DNA of 58,667 nucleotides from Poronia punctata. Lineage: Eukaryota > Ascomycota > Sordariomycetes > Xylariales > Xylariaceae. Positions 11,101 through 21,995 of this stretch are shown here, in pieces. The position numbers and the translations under genes were made by a program. The notes under the pieces were generated by a model. That model was not told the origin of the DNA and did not search any database. It saw only the letters and a list, made by a program, of their open reading frames with translations. Numbering within the stretch: position 1 is the stretch's first letter; every line of letters starts with the position of its first letter. The stretch lies in contig MU401680.1 of the NCBI GenBank assembly GCA_022579005.1, forward strand, positions 1 through 58,667. Reading direction: 5' to 3'.

Positions 11101-13195
11101 ATATTTACAAGATAGGTACTAGGTAGAATACACGTGTTTATAATACCTTACCCTTTTGTTTATCTTAGTCTAAATATACGTAGTATCTACTACATAGTAT
11201 ATTCTATACATGATATTTTTATTACAAGGTCGTATACCAAGGAAAGTAACCGAGGTGGTACGTATCATGTAGACTACCTACATATGTGTATAAAGACACA
11301 TTTTCTGCCGGAGCTTCAAGTAGGTGTACATCGGTCTCTTTCTCACCGCAACAAAAAAACAAAATCAGAAAGTCTCACGCCAACAAGCAGACAGAATAAA
11401 CTACCTACCAACTACAACAATTCCGGGTCTACGTGTACATATACATCCGAAAAATTGTCAGATTATAGTTCGAAGCCAATGTTAAATATTTGCCAAGAAG
11501 ATAAGCCGGATGACGCGATTAAATAAGTATGAATTGGTCGCGATGCATACGTTTGTTAGCTCACGTGAAGGCTGTATGAGGGAAACTAGCGAACCAACGT
11601 CCCCTCACAAGTCTCTTTTATTTCCCTTTTCCTCATTACACGTGGAAGGTGGGTGGTTGGGGAAGATTTACAAGTATGATTAGGTCTGATTTGCGTCGCT
11701 CTCTCGCGCGTAACGGTCGCGATGGGGAAAAACGAAAATAAAACGGCCGACATTGCAAAACCCAATTGAGTGGTTTGAGAAAAACGGGGCTGTGGGGGGT
11801 GGGGGTGTGTATTGTGGAGGGAAGTGCGGACCTCTACACCGCATCGCGCTAGACTTGGGATAGTCATAGTACGTATTCTTCGCTACGGATTTGCAAGAAC
11901 GGACCCTGAGATTCCATTTTGAAATTGTTTTGACAAGGGTACCTGGTCTGAGAGAGGGAAGGGAGAGGAGTTGCTTAGCGAGCATACACGTGGGTTTTTG
12001 TTGGAAATGAAGAAGGAATAAAGAAGATTTTAGCCAGGATTCTGATAGCCTGAAGCCTACTGAGTAGATAAATCCTAGGTAAAGATGGAGAAGTAGATAG
12101 GCGTGGACTAGAGTAGAACAAATCCTGAGTATGATAGGTTAGGTAATATAGGGCAGGTGGCACCGCACAGGAAAACGTTAGAGAACAGTTCGTGCCGACG
12201 CGATGGTACGGGTGGAATTGTAACGACGAATAAGCTTAACCAACATTCTTACCTTACCTACTATGGTACTGATATGTGTGCATGTGTCTAGGTACTGTGG
12301 CATGTTATGTAGGTGGGTTATAAGTGGAATCGAGAGGGGGGGGGGACCCTCTCCGAGCCGGCCGTGAACACACATACGGAAAACACCTTCCTGTTAGGCT
12401 TCCTAAGTGGATGTACATTGGCTAAAAGCAAATCCTCGGGTCCTACTCTTGGACGGATTGAGTGGAAGGACCTCCACAAGGCCAAATGAAAGCTGCAATG
12501 CACCTGCAATGCTGTTACCTACATGTGCATGATGATATTGTCTACCTTAGGTTACTCATCTAGTCGGTAATGACCGTTGGGAAGGAACAAATTGTGAGTA
12601 ATCATAATGGATCATGGTAGCCTGTAGGACAGACTATGATGACATACATGATGCGTTTTACTGTTTACTCTTTCCGTACATAAACATACATACTCGTGCC
12701 TACCTACTGCTCGAGTTCCTGCAGCGGTTTATGTACGAGTAGGTCAAAATCTGGGTAGGAGTATTAAGCCTGGATATAAACTATACGAGTACTGAAATAT
12801 CATGCATTTATATGTATGTTGCAACGCTGCGTCAAGATCGTCGCCAACATCCTTACTTCCCAACGCCCGTATATATAAACGTACAGTGCATCCGCAAAAC
12901 CCGCGTTCGTTTCAGTTTTATCAAGATATAATTATTTATATCCGTTTTTCCCCAGTTTCTATACAAGCGACTTCCCCAAGTAAACGATTCTTGCGAGCCT
13001 TAAGTTTCCAATTAAAGGTAAACCCACTTGACCCTGTCCATCCCATCATGCAAGTGGAGAAGAAATAGGTAACGCCGTAACGGTGTTTTGGGTGGGTTTC
13101 ACACATGCATAATCATGATGCATCCTCGTCAAACCCCAACAAATCCCGGATGATCCCAACGTGCATCCGCGCTCCTGCGGGCAGGGTCTTTCCTC
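8153..13195. other. Five-kilobase gene-poor interval
   Basis: Composition is near normal, with only short ORFs (60-130 aa) that resemble nothing. TACCTA/TAGGTA-type motifs recur, as they do elsewhere in this genome's intergenic DNA. I found no tRNA, LTR pair or RIP-type degeneration. This is the longest unexplained unique stretch in the window and may be intergenic DNA or a fully decayed region. Confidence 0.5.
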
Positions 13196-14221
13196 TCAAT
13201 AACCGCGGCTCTTGATCCAGAAATCGGCAAACAATCCTATGACAATCGCTGCCCCCACCCTTGCACTGCCCGGTCCGAAACACCAAGCGCAGCTCTTGCC
13301 GTCCTCCAGCTTGGCCGACCACAACATCTCGCCTAGCACCAAGGCCGTGCCGGCACACGAGATGGCGTAGTAAGCCGGTCCAAAGCCACCATACTGACCC
13401 GCCGCCACTAGACAGTATATCTGGACCGCGGCCGCGATGGAGAGCGCCGGCTTTGTCCCGTTTCGGCCGAGTCGCACTGCCAGTCCCATGACGCCCGCTT
13501 TTAGGTCATCCTCGTAATCTTGGTGTGCGTAGATGGTGTCGAAAATGACGCTCCATAGGATCCCAGCCGCGTACAGGTGTGTAGCCGAAAGGAATTGCGG
13601 CGACTGCGCTAGCTTGGACATGGAACTTGAGAGATCCAGGGTAGGGTCGAAGAGCGGTGCTAGCGGATCCTTCCCCACCATCGCGGCCACCATGAAGATG
13701 GCGTAGGACAACGCGAAGCCCAGCTCGACCTGGGGGAAATCCGTGCAGCGCTTGAGCAGGGGATAGATGAACAGCAAGACGCCGTCTAACAAGGCATGGG
13801 TAAAGACCGAGGTCGGGAGCGGAGATAGGATAAGGGCCCCGGCCACGACTTGCACAGCGACGAAGAGGTGGGCCTGGACCGTCGTCACGGCCCCGCGGGG
13901 AATTGGTCGGACACGGCACCGGGCCACTTGACGGTCGAAGTCCTGATCTAGGTTGTCATTCCAGGTACAGGTGATACCGCGGAAGATGGTGGTCCATAAC
14001 CAGAGGTATGCCGCCAGCAACACCAACGTCTTCGTGTCGATGTTGCTAGAGAAGGGCTCGAGGTTGACGGCAAATCCGAGTCCGATCAGGTAGTGCCAGT
14101 AAAAAGCCCAGAACCCGGCCTGTCGGTCGAGCCGCATGAGCTCGGCGTAGGGAACCCAGGTGTCAGGGAGGAAGGGGAAAATGCCATGGTTTGGCCTCTT
14201 ATAATCCACCGAGGAGCCCAT
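13196..14221 (-). CDS. UbiA-family aromatic prenyltransferase, membrane-bound
   Basis: A single exon of 341 aa. The first aspartate-rich motif is NDNLDQDFD (88-96) followed by RCRVRPIPRGA; the second is FDTIYAHQDYEDD (227-239). These bind Mg-prenyl diphosphate in UbiA enzymes. Several hydrophobic segments (about 38-53, 66-82, 113-132, 142-153, 168-183, 216-230, 261-275, 282-300, 318-334) fit the all-helical membrane fold. The CTWND...DQDFDRQVAR pattern resembles fungal meroterpenoid prenyltransferases (Pyr6/AusN type) more than mitochondrial Coq2, and I see no mitochondrial presequence. I start at 14221 (MGSS); an upstream in-frame ATG at 14257 would add a lysine-rich 12-aa extension. It is transcribed away from the P450 across a 1.5-kb shared region. 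Predicted role: attaching a prenyl chain to an aromatic acceptor. A Coq2 role is the main alternative. Confidence 0.88.
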   Translation of the reverse strand: MGSSVDYKRPNHGIFPFLPDTWVPYAELMRLDRQAGFWAFYWHYLIGLGFAVNLEPFSSNIDTKTLVLLAAYLWLWTTIFRGITCTWNDNLDQDFDRQVARCRVRPIPRGAVTTVQAHLFVAVQVVAGALILSPLPTSVFTHALLDGVLLFIYPLLKRCTDFPQVELGFALSYAIFMVAAMVGKDPLAPLFDPTLDLSSSMSKLAQSPQFLSATHLYAAGILWSVIFDTIYAHQDYEDDLKAGVMGLAVRLGRNGTKPALSIAAAVQIYCLVAAGQYGGFGPAYYAISCAGTALVLGEMLWSAKLEDGKSCAWCFGPGSARVGAAIVIGLFADFWIKSRGY

Positions 14222-15759
14222 CCTGTGTATCTTCTTCGTCTTTTTCTTCTTCAGCAACTACTTCTGACTTCCTCTTCAACGGGCGTGGCTTGCACGTGTC
14301 AAATGTACCATGTATAAGGTAGGGTTTATGTATACAAGTCCGGCGCCTGGTTTTTTAGGAGATGCCACGAGGCGTCAAGAGCAAACTTTGTTTCATTGCG
14401 GATGTTTATAAATCCCGGCAAGATGGACAAGGTGGACAAGGTGGACAAGGGACGATAAGGATCAGGGGTGGGAAGCAGAAATCAGGAATCCACTAGGCCG
14501 GATATTAGACCGCAGCCAACTCCTGAGCTATAGTACGGGGTTATTATTGCCCTTTTCTTCCCAATCCGACGCCAGTCCAGAGGCCAGTCCTCAGTCTCCA
14601 GCCCCAGTATGCCCAGTCCTTGACAGCTTGGTGTGGCGAGAAGACGCGAGAAAGAAGACGGTGACACTCCCGCAGCCGAACCGACTCGGGTTAGGTGGAA
14701 GGGAGACAAGAACGAATAGGAGCCGCGGCCAACGAGGGCCGACAGGGTTTTTGCTAATATGTTGGTGCTAAACAATCTTCTGCTATAAGGATCATACCCC
14801 TTGTCAAAAGCCGATACTGCTCTGGATCAAAACTGCAGCACACAAGAAGCGGTAGGGTTATGTGACGTGGGGATGCAGGTACCCAAGCCGGATCAGAGCA
14901 AGACCCAAACCGGACCCAAGCAAGAAGCCAAGGGGGGGTTTGAGGGGCAGTAGCAGCACTAATACCTGCTGCTACGTACCAAGGGGAGGGGGACAGGGGG
15001 GGGTTCAATGTCACCCCAATTCTTTACCAAAAACCCTTGTAGTTGCGCTAGCTTGCCACACTTGACCATGATCGGCATTGGTCTAATACTTCGCACTCTA
15101 ATGTGGCGTCTTATCGTGAGCTAGTCTAGGTTTAGCTGGTTGTCCAAGTACACGTACTCGTAGATGGACAGACGTTATTTTACTTAATTTTTTTTATAAT
15201 TGTCCTTTGACATTTGTACGCGTACCTACTGCGATCCAAGCGGTCTTGACTCCGCAATCGACCCGACCGCATGTTCTCGTCTCTAACTACTCGTAAACTA
15301 CCTAACTAGGTACATAACCTAGGTAGCGTAGTTTCTCGTGATTGTCTCATCGGGGTCTGGTCTGGCACTGGCACTGGCACACTGGGTCTATCTAGGTCTG
15401 GGTCTGGGTCTCGAGTTGTATTCATCCATTCCCGTGGCCGCGAGAGTATCCCATCCAAATTCTATTCTGTTTGATTTGAATGCTGCATCACCCTCGTCCT
15501 CAATGTTTGGAACTTTCCCATCGCGTGTCGTTACCGTAGGTGTGAGGTTTGTCTTGTCTTGCCTATCTGTCTAGGCGTCACAACTCACGAGGGCTTACAC
15601 CTACTTGTAATTCGAAGGACAATTTTCTAACCCCGTTAATAATTATTTTCTTTCTTACCCTTCTCGCCGGCAAGGATAATTGACGAAAAACAAATTAAGC
15701 ATAATTTTAAGCAACAGGCGGCCTTACTAGCGCCGGCCTCGCGCTCTTGCCCTTCCACC
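14222..15759. promoter_or_regulatory. Shared divergent intergenic region, UbiA and P450
   Basis: 1.54 kb between the starts of the minus-strand prenyltransferase and the plus-strand P450, so both promoters lie here. A 10-bp unit (GGTGGACAAG) is repeated about three times at 14421-14452, and CTGGCA and GGTCTG hexamer repeats occur at about 15355-15415. The short ORFs inside (up to 97 aa) are not convincing. No specific activator site can be named from sequence alone. Confidence 0.5.
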
Positions 15760-17544
15760 ATGGACGCCTCGGGAAGCTCATCTTTACTTACAACATGTAC
15801 CGCTTTATGTTGCTTATCAGTCACGGTACTATGCGCCGTCGTCCTCTTGACCCTCGAGACATTCCGGCCGATCGACAAGAAATGGCTGCGGACGAGTCGG
15901 TGGAAGTTACCGGCCGGACCACCGGGCCAACCCATCTTCGGCAACCTCTCACAAATGATGGAAGCCCGTAGCAGACCCGGCGCATTCACGGAATGGGTGA
16001 GTTGGCACACATCCCCCGTCACCCCCGTCACCCCCGTCACCCCCCGTCACCCCCCGTCACCCCCCGTCCGGGCCAACTTTAGCTTTTAGCTTTCTTCTCT
16101 GGGCTAACGGTTCGGTCCGTCCCTAGCTCGCATCTCTAAAACCGCACGGAGAAATGGTGACGCTCCACATGGGATCCAACACCTGGGTCTTCCTCAACTC
16201 GGACCGCGTCGTCTCCGAGCTCATCTCGAAGCGCGGCAAAATCACAAACGAAAGACCACACATGCCCATCGCCAGCGACCTCGTCAGCAGGGGGAAACGA
16301 ACCGTCATACAACCGGAGAAAGACTGGAAGGAAGGTCGGCGCGTCATGCATCAGCTTCTCAGCGGCTCGAATCTCAAAGTTTATGCCGCGATGCAGGAAC
16401 TCGAAAGCGTGGATTTGCTGAGACGGTATCTGAGTCAGCCGGATCATTGGTATGCTCATAATTATCGATATGCTACGTCCGTGCTGTATCGCGTTGTTAT
16501 GGGATATCCTTTGAAGAAAACAAAGGCGGAACTGGACGAGTATCAGCGCGTCACGACGCAGTTCGTCCTCAGCATTAATCGGAGCATGGTCGATTTCTTT
16601 CCGGCATTAAGCAGGCTTCCGCGATTCCTCCAGCCGTGGCGCAAGTTTTGGCACGACATGGGGACGTCTCATTATCAGTTCTTGACGCAATGGTGGGCGC
16701 CGGTGAGGAAGGCAGTGAAGGATGGTTCGGCACCGCCTTCTTTCGTTCGTGATGTCCTACTTCATCCGGAAATCAGGTTCAAGGGAAACGATGAGGAGGC
16801 CATGTATATTGCTGGCTCTGTCATGGCTGCTGGGGGCGACAACACGCGCATGACGATGAACACGTTCATCATGGCCATGGCGACGCGGCCAGAGGTGCAG
16901 AAGCGCGCAAGGGAGGAAGTGGATAGGGTCTGTAGGGATGGCGACAACTTGCGATTACCAAGGATGACGGATTTACCGGATATGCCCTACGTCGAGGCAA
17001 TGATTAAGGAGACGTTACGGTGGCGGCCGACTGTCCCCATGATTCCTCCTCATCAGTTGACCGAGGATCTGGTGTTTGATGGTTATTTCTTGCCTGCTGG
17101 GACGAGCTTTATCATTAATTCTGTCGCCTTGGCCCACGAATTCCCTGATCCGGATATATACGACCCGGAAAGATGGTTAGGAGGTGGTCGGGAGAAAGAG
17201 TTACTTAATTTCTGGGGTTTCGGCGGTGGCCGTCGAATGTGTGTTGGGTGGAAAGTTGCTCAGCAAGCGTTGTTCCTTGCTTTTGCTAATTTGTTGTTTT
17301 GCTTTGAGCTTGTTCCGGTATGTCTGCCTGCCCCTTTCCCTACTGGCATTATCATATATCATGGTATAAGGACTAACGTTTTCGCTTTCTTGTCTTGTAG
17401 AATGGCCCGATTGACGATAAAGGTCTGAATCACCATACCCTTGACGAGCCGTTCCCTGTCAAGCCCAGGTTACGGAGTCCCGAACATGCGCAGCTTATCG
17501 AAAGGGAAGCGTCAAGATATGCCGGTTCTTTCTCTACTTTCTAG
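15760..17544 (+). CDS. Cytochrome P450 monooxygenase, microsomal
   Basis: Three exons, 15760-15996, 16127-17317 and 17401-17544, give 523 aa. Introns are 15997-16126 (GTGAGT, GCTAACG branch, CTAG) and 17318-17400 (GTATGT, GACTAACG branch, TGTAG). The start context is CCACCATGG. Residues about 8-31 form a membrane anchor, followed by a PAGPPGQP hinge. Motifs: I-helix AGGDNT (314-319), K-helix ETLR (374-377), PERW (426-429), and heme loop FGGGRRMCVG with Cys451 as the heme ligand. Length is normal for the family, and it resembles fungal O-methylsterigmatocystin-oxidoreductase-like P450s. Substrate unknown; the divergent UbiA gene suggests oxidation of a prenylated aromatic (inference). Intron 1 holds a C-rich minisatellite. 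Confidence 0.92.
16013..16069 (+). repeat. Minisatellite in P450 intron 1
   Basis: About six head-to-tail copies of a 9- to 10-bp unit, CCCCCGTCA and then CCCCCCGTCA, lie inside the first P450 intron between the donor and the branch site. Confidence 0.9.
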
Positions 17545-19347
17545 AGAGACCTGATTTAGGAGATTTATAACAAATATCGAGCATTACAACATAACTGGTG
17601 TTTCACACCCCTTGACGCATTTGGTTGCGCCACGATCTATACAGACGTCCCGTCGTCTAAAAGGTGGACAACCAAGTTGCCGGCCAAAATAGGATGGGCT
17701 AAATCAGTCAAAGGTCTAACCTAGGATGACCTATGTTTAGACACGCACGTCAGGACTCGGGAATGCATGTCGCCTCCTTTAGGCAAAAGGAGCATACCCT
17801 ACCTCCCCATCCTCCTATTGCCATCCGGGGAATATACGACGGTCCAAGGACAGCATATGAACATGCCAGTTTTAAATAGGATCGTCAGCAGAGATCCTAC
17901 CGATCCCGGACATTAAGCCCCGGAGTTGAGTAGACAGGGGTAGGCCGAAGGCAAGAAGACGGGTGATAAATAAAGAAATAGACATACCTACACACCCTTA
18001 CACTTTGCGCAATATGATAGAACAAGTAGACTGCCAATATATCTTCGCGCTAGGAATGAGTACCCAAATAATCAGCTAATGCAGATCCGCACGTGGTCTT
18101 GTGTTGTTTGTTCCTCCAATACATACCCTAACCACGGACGGCGATGGGGTCTCGTAGGTAAATCCGTCGGAAAGAAATGGGCTTAATAAATGATACATCA
18201 AAAAATCAAGTTTGCCAAGAAAAACACACATAGACATGCATATGCATGCACGCATTACTTACATTACACGTGAGCTTTTGGGTCACCTCAATAGCCATCC
18301 ATCTTGGCGTTTTTCCTGATATAGTCATTCTTGCCTGCTTTGTCCCGGCGAATTTTCAGCTTGCAGCAGTCTAGTTATGTAGGAAGCTGTCCACCGATCG
18401 TAGTGTAGAAGGAAGTCTAGGCATGCACCATGATTCTGAATACTGATGGTATAAAGATAGATTAATAAATACAGCTGGAAAGTCTGAAAGCTATGTACAC
18501 GTAAGCTGACCTTGGCTCAATTCTTGGTAGGTTACGAAGACGTATATTATCTGTTATATCATACCTAATACCTGTGCATTCTTCTTATTGGCTACCGCCG
18601 GTAGGTAGCTTTGCCTCTATCTACATGTACCAGTTCAAACTTACTCGTTTATCACCAGGTTTACGATGTTGGGTTCTATAGGTACTAGGATACCAATGTT
18701 GTCAAATTGGTCAAGGAACAAGATGTCAGAGTTTAATCACCGTCAACATAGAATGATGCACTGAGGGAGAAGATACGGCAAGACAATATCTACCTATCTC
18801 CTCCCGTGCTTATCTTCTACTGGCCCGGCTAGAATTCATTATTTTATAAATATCGATGTCTAATCGGTGATGATTTAATGGAAGGGGCCCATCTATGGGT
18901 TCAAGATACGCACCTTGTTATAGTCTTGAACTTCGTTGGGAAGCCTGGCTCGTCCTCTCTGTGACGTCGGCAGTCGCCTAACCTGGGAGAACACAGGTAT
19001 TATCACTTACGCATAATACATAGGTAGGCAAGTGTACTCTAGATATCAATATGTAAAGGCATGGTATTGGGGTAACCCAGCTGCCTGGTTGGCAGTTGCA
19101 CATCTAAACCTAGTATATCCCTAGAACTCGCTTTGCTGCCTAGTAGGTAGCTTCTAGGAGGCAGCTAATAGGAGTACGTCTTCTTCAATCGGCATTGTAC
19201 TTAGTCTTCGGGCCCAACTTCTATTTTGTATAAGAATATTAAAACAGAGACCGTAAACACTGGCCGAGCGCTTCTAAATATCCTATAAAGCCTAGCCCAG
19301 CGGTTTAAAGCATCCTATTCTGTTGTTCAGAATATCATCTCGCGTCC
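17545..19347. other. Intergenic region, P450 to nicotinate phosphoribosyltransferase
   Basis: The two flanking genes converge on this 1.8-kb stretch, which has normal-to-low GC, no ORF of note and no repeat pair. I see nothing in it. Confidence 0.5.
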
Positions 19348-20882
19348 TCATTGCTTCGAGACGTCTTCGCTTGTTCCCCATCTCTTCGTCTCGTCTCCGC
19401 CTTCCCATTCCTTTTCGACATAGCCCAATGTTCGTTTGACTTCTGCCAGCTTTTCCGAGTCGCCCGTATTCTTGCCAATATTGTCGCTTATCTTGACCGC
19501 TGGGTTCCCGGCAGCAGAGCTCAGCTTGATGACGATATTCAGCGGGACAGACTTCTTCCCCGTCGTCAGTTGCGTGAAATCGTTGGTCAGGAATGTCCCG
19601 ACACCGAAACTAGATTGGAAGCCCTGCTCGTCCGAGGCGCGCTTATACTCGATGCACTTTTCAATGTCGAGAGAGTCGGAAAACACAATCGTCTTCCGGT
19701 CTTTGACGCCTTGGCTGTCGTAAAAGTCTCGCATCAACTTCACAAAGCCTGCGGGATCCCCGGAATCCTGACGTACGCCGGTAAAGGCTTGCGCGTACGT
19801 CCGCGCGGGTTTATCCCCCTCAGCTGCACCGGGCGTTCCTGGGATGTGTTTTATAGGTTTGCTGAAAGACCGGAGGAAAGCAGGGGTTCCGAAAGTGTCG
19901 GTCAATGCGATACCCAATACACCCTCGCCGAAGCATGCAACCCAACGGCGGAGGGCTTCTTCATTGGCATTCTCGTAATCGTTCGTGATGGCTGCGATAC
20001 CCATGAACCATTCATGAGCGACAGTACCGATAGGTGCCAGATTGAAACGCATCGCAAGATGAACGTTGCTCGTTCCCGTCAACTTGCCGGCATAGCCCTT
20101 TTCTGCCGCCTTTTTGCTCGCGTTAACCAAACCTCGGAACACCAAGGCCTGCGTGTGATAGTCCCGACGTCTGCGTGTGCCAAACTCGGACAGAGTGCAA
20201 CCTGCTTCCAAGATCTTCATTCCCTTCTCGAAAGCCTTCTCTTCCTGACCGTCGTAGTTCCAATCCGTGTCCATAAACTTGAAGTAGGCCTCGGATGTCA
20301 AAGCCAGCAGGGGAATCTCATACAGGATAGTATCTACCCATTTCCCTCTGATCTCGATATGGATATCCCCTATTACATCGTCGGCGCCTGTGTCTTCTCC
20401 AATAGGATTGAAGATGGGCTTAAGCTGTTCACGCGGTGAGAGACGAAACTCGGAAAGAAAGTCGAGATACGGCTTTGTCAGATATGGACAATGCGACTTG
20501 AGAAAACGGAGCTCCTCGTCCTGTAAGGAGATGTGTCCGAGCTCTGAGCTGTGCGTTAGGAACCAGAAACATCGGCAGCAATGTAGGTATAGCATTTGTC
20601 ACACGGCAATGGCCGCATGAACGACATGTCACGTGAATTGCCGGAAGAACACTTACTATATATCTGATCGCATAACCATGAGAAAGCTTTTCTCGAAAAC
20701 TTCTTTTCCGGAGTTCGGTTGGTGAATGCGTACGTCACCTGAACATCCGGGTAATGCTGGAAAACGGCATTCTGCATGGTCAACTTGTAGAGATCGGTAT
20801 CCAGAAAGGAAAGAACCCCTTCCGGGTATTCAGATGTCCAGTTGAAGTCCATCTCGTAAGCGGATGTGTATAGTGAGTTCAA
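19348..20882 (-). CDS. NPT1: Nicotinate phosphoribosyltransferase
   Basis: Two exons on the minus strand, 20882-20657 and 20543-19348, give 473 aa. The intron (20656-20544, 113 nt) has GTAAGT, a CTAAC branch site and CTCAG acceptor; a nearer CACAG would break the frame. The junction reads DQIYK-LGHIS. The enzyme makes nicotinate mononucleotide from nicotinate and PRPP with ATP, the first step of Preiss-Handler NAD salvage. Visible motifs: LDTDLYKLTMQ (27-37), FGTRRRRDYHT (196-206), TGTSN (231-235), AHEWFM with His252, matching the phosphorylated His of yeast Npt1, and GVRQDSGDP (331-339), the phosphoribosyl site. An alternative start is Met11 at 20852. Length is close to fungal orthologues and nothing is broken. 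A 362-codon ORF on the opposite strand is only a shadow. Confidence 0.95.
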
Positions 20883-21303
20883 GCTGTCTATCCTGCAGAC
20901 TGTTGTGCCTTATTGTAGCTTGGCTTGAGAGATTAGATGTTATGAATGATGAACCATGGGGCGCATAGGAAATATCGTGGTAGTGGGTTGTAGTCCTTTT
21001 GAAATATAAACTGACGCTGACCAGATGGAAACGAATGGAAAGGTATGAAACGCTCATTTCTTATTCAATAGGAAGGCTGACGAATCTCGCTTTGGCTGAC
21101 AGCTTTGACTCATCAGTTAAGACAGACAAAGAACTCAAAGCACTTACAGTAGCTAGTGCAATATAAAGCTGAAATGAGTCATGTCATTGGTCGGCTCGGA
21201 CGGTAACATGCAGATGTATAAAGTATCGCGTCTTTATGAGATGTGAGAGGCAACTCTAATGAAACGGACAACTGAATGAAACAACCTTAAACAACCCCTC
21301 GTT
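20883..21303. promoter_or_regulatory. Region upstream of NPT1, next to the Gypsy insertion
   Basis: A 421-bp stretch between the NPT1 start and the Gypsy target duplication. It must hold the NPT1 promoter, so the retroelement lies within about 430 bp of the start codon. No TATA box is obvious. Confidence 0.5.
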
Positions 21304-21308
21304 ACCCC
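21304..21308. repeat. Target site duplication ACCCC, left of Gypsy
   Basis: Five bases identical to 28589-28593, directly outside the two 253-bp LTRs. Confidence 0.7.
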
Positions 21309-21561
21309 AGCTTGGTGAGGGTGTAAATTTAGCAGGAAAGTAGGTCCGATCCTTCGGACCTACTCCGATAAAAAAGGAGGGGCAGTCACTTCCCTTACAC
21401 TTATTATTTTGGGTCGTAATCCCCTTTATCATCAGACCTACCTAAACCTTATTCCAGAGGGTACTTATTGTATTATTTATATTTTGAGAGATACAAAAAA
21501 AGAATACATTACCTTGTTTTTAACTTTTGATTCCCTTTGCAAATCTTATATAGTTTTTTTT
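21309..21561 (+). repeat. 5' LTR of the Gypsy element
   Basis: 253 bp, the same length as the 3' LTR, aligning without gaps; differences are transitions. Ends are AG...CT rather than the usual TG...CA. The outer half keeps C and G bases that are lost in the 3' LTR; the inner half is the mutated one. Confidence 0.85.
21340..21363. other. Perfect hairpin in the Gypsy 5' LTR
   Basis: GTAGGTCCGA and TCGGACCTAC form a 10-bp stem with a 4-nt loop TCCT. The matching stretch of the 3' LTR has one stem base changed. Confidence 0.85.
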
Positions 21562-21670
21562 AGTGTTCTTGGTAAGGTAAGGGATAAATTAACAGTATTG
21601 TGTGGTTTAAAGAACCTAGTTAGAAAAATAACAAGCTGTAGTGCTATTATTGTGCCGTAGTGCTAATTTG

Positions 21671-21995
21671 TTAATAAGCTGTAAAGCTGTCCTTTAACTA
21701 TTAAATAAGCTATAAAGCTATTTAACAACCTTTAAACAAGCTAGAAAGCTATTAATCTAATACGCTAAAGCGCTATTTTTAAAATAAGCTATGTAGCCGT
21801 TGCCTTATTTTCTTAACAAGCAGTGTTACCGTTGCCCCCTTTTTATTAATAAGCTATAAAGCTATTATATTATTAGTTTAACAAGCTATATAGCTATTAT
21901 TTTATTTTATTAATAAGCTATATAGCTATTATTTTATTTTATTAACAAGCTGTATAGCTGTTACTTAAATTAGCTATAAAGCTATTTACAAGTTA
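21671..21995. repeat. Array of short palindromes in the Gypsy leader
   Basis: About ten degenerate copies of an AAGCTATATAGCTATT-like unit, whose core AGCTATATAGCT is a perfect palindrome, are spaced roughly 25-40 bp apart just after the 5' LTR. The last copies sit in a nearly regular repeat with the spacer ATTTTATTTTATTAA. Confidence 0.75.

Noticed and set aside
19351..20439. A 362-codon plus-strand ORF
   Set aside because: It lies fully antisense to the well-supported NPT1 exon 2 and has no family resemblance; it is a shadow of biased codon use.
21409..21660. 83-codon ORF across the Gypsy 5' LTR end
   Set aside because: It spans LTR and leader sequence and carries no domain.
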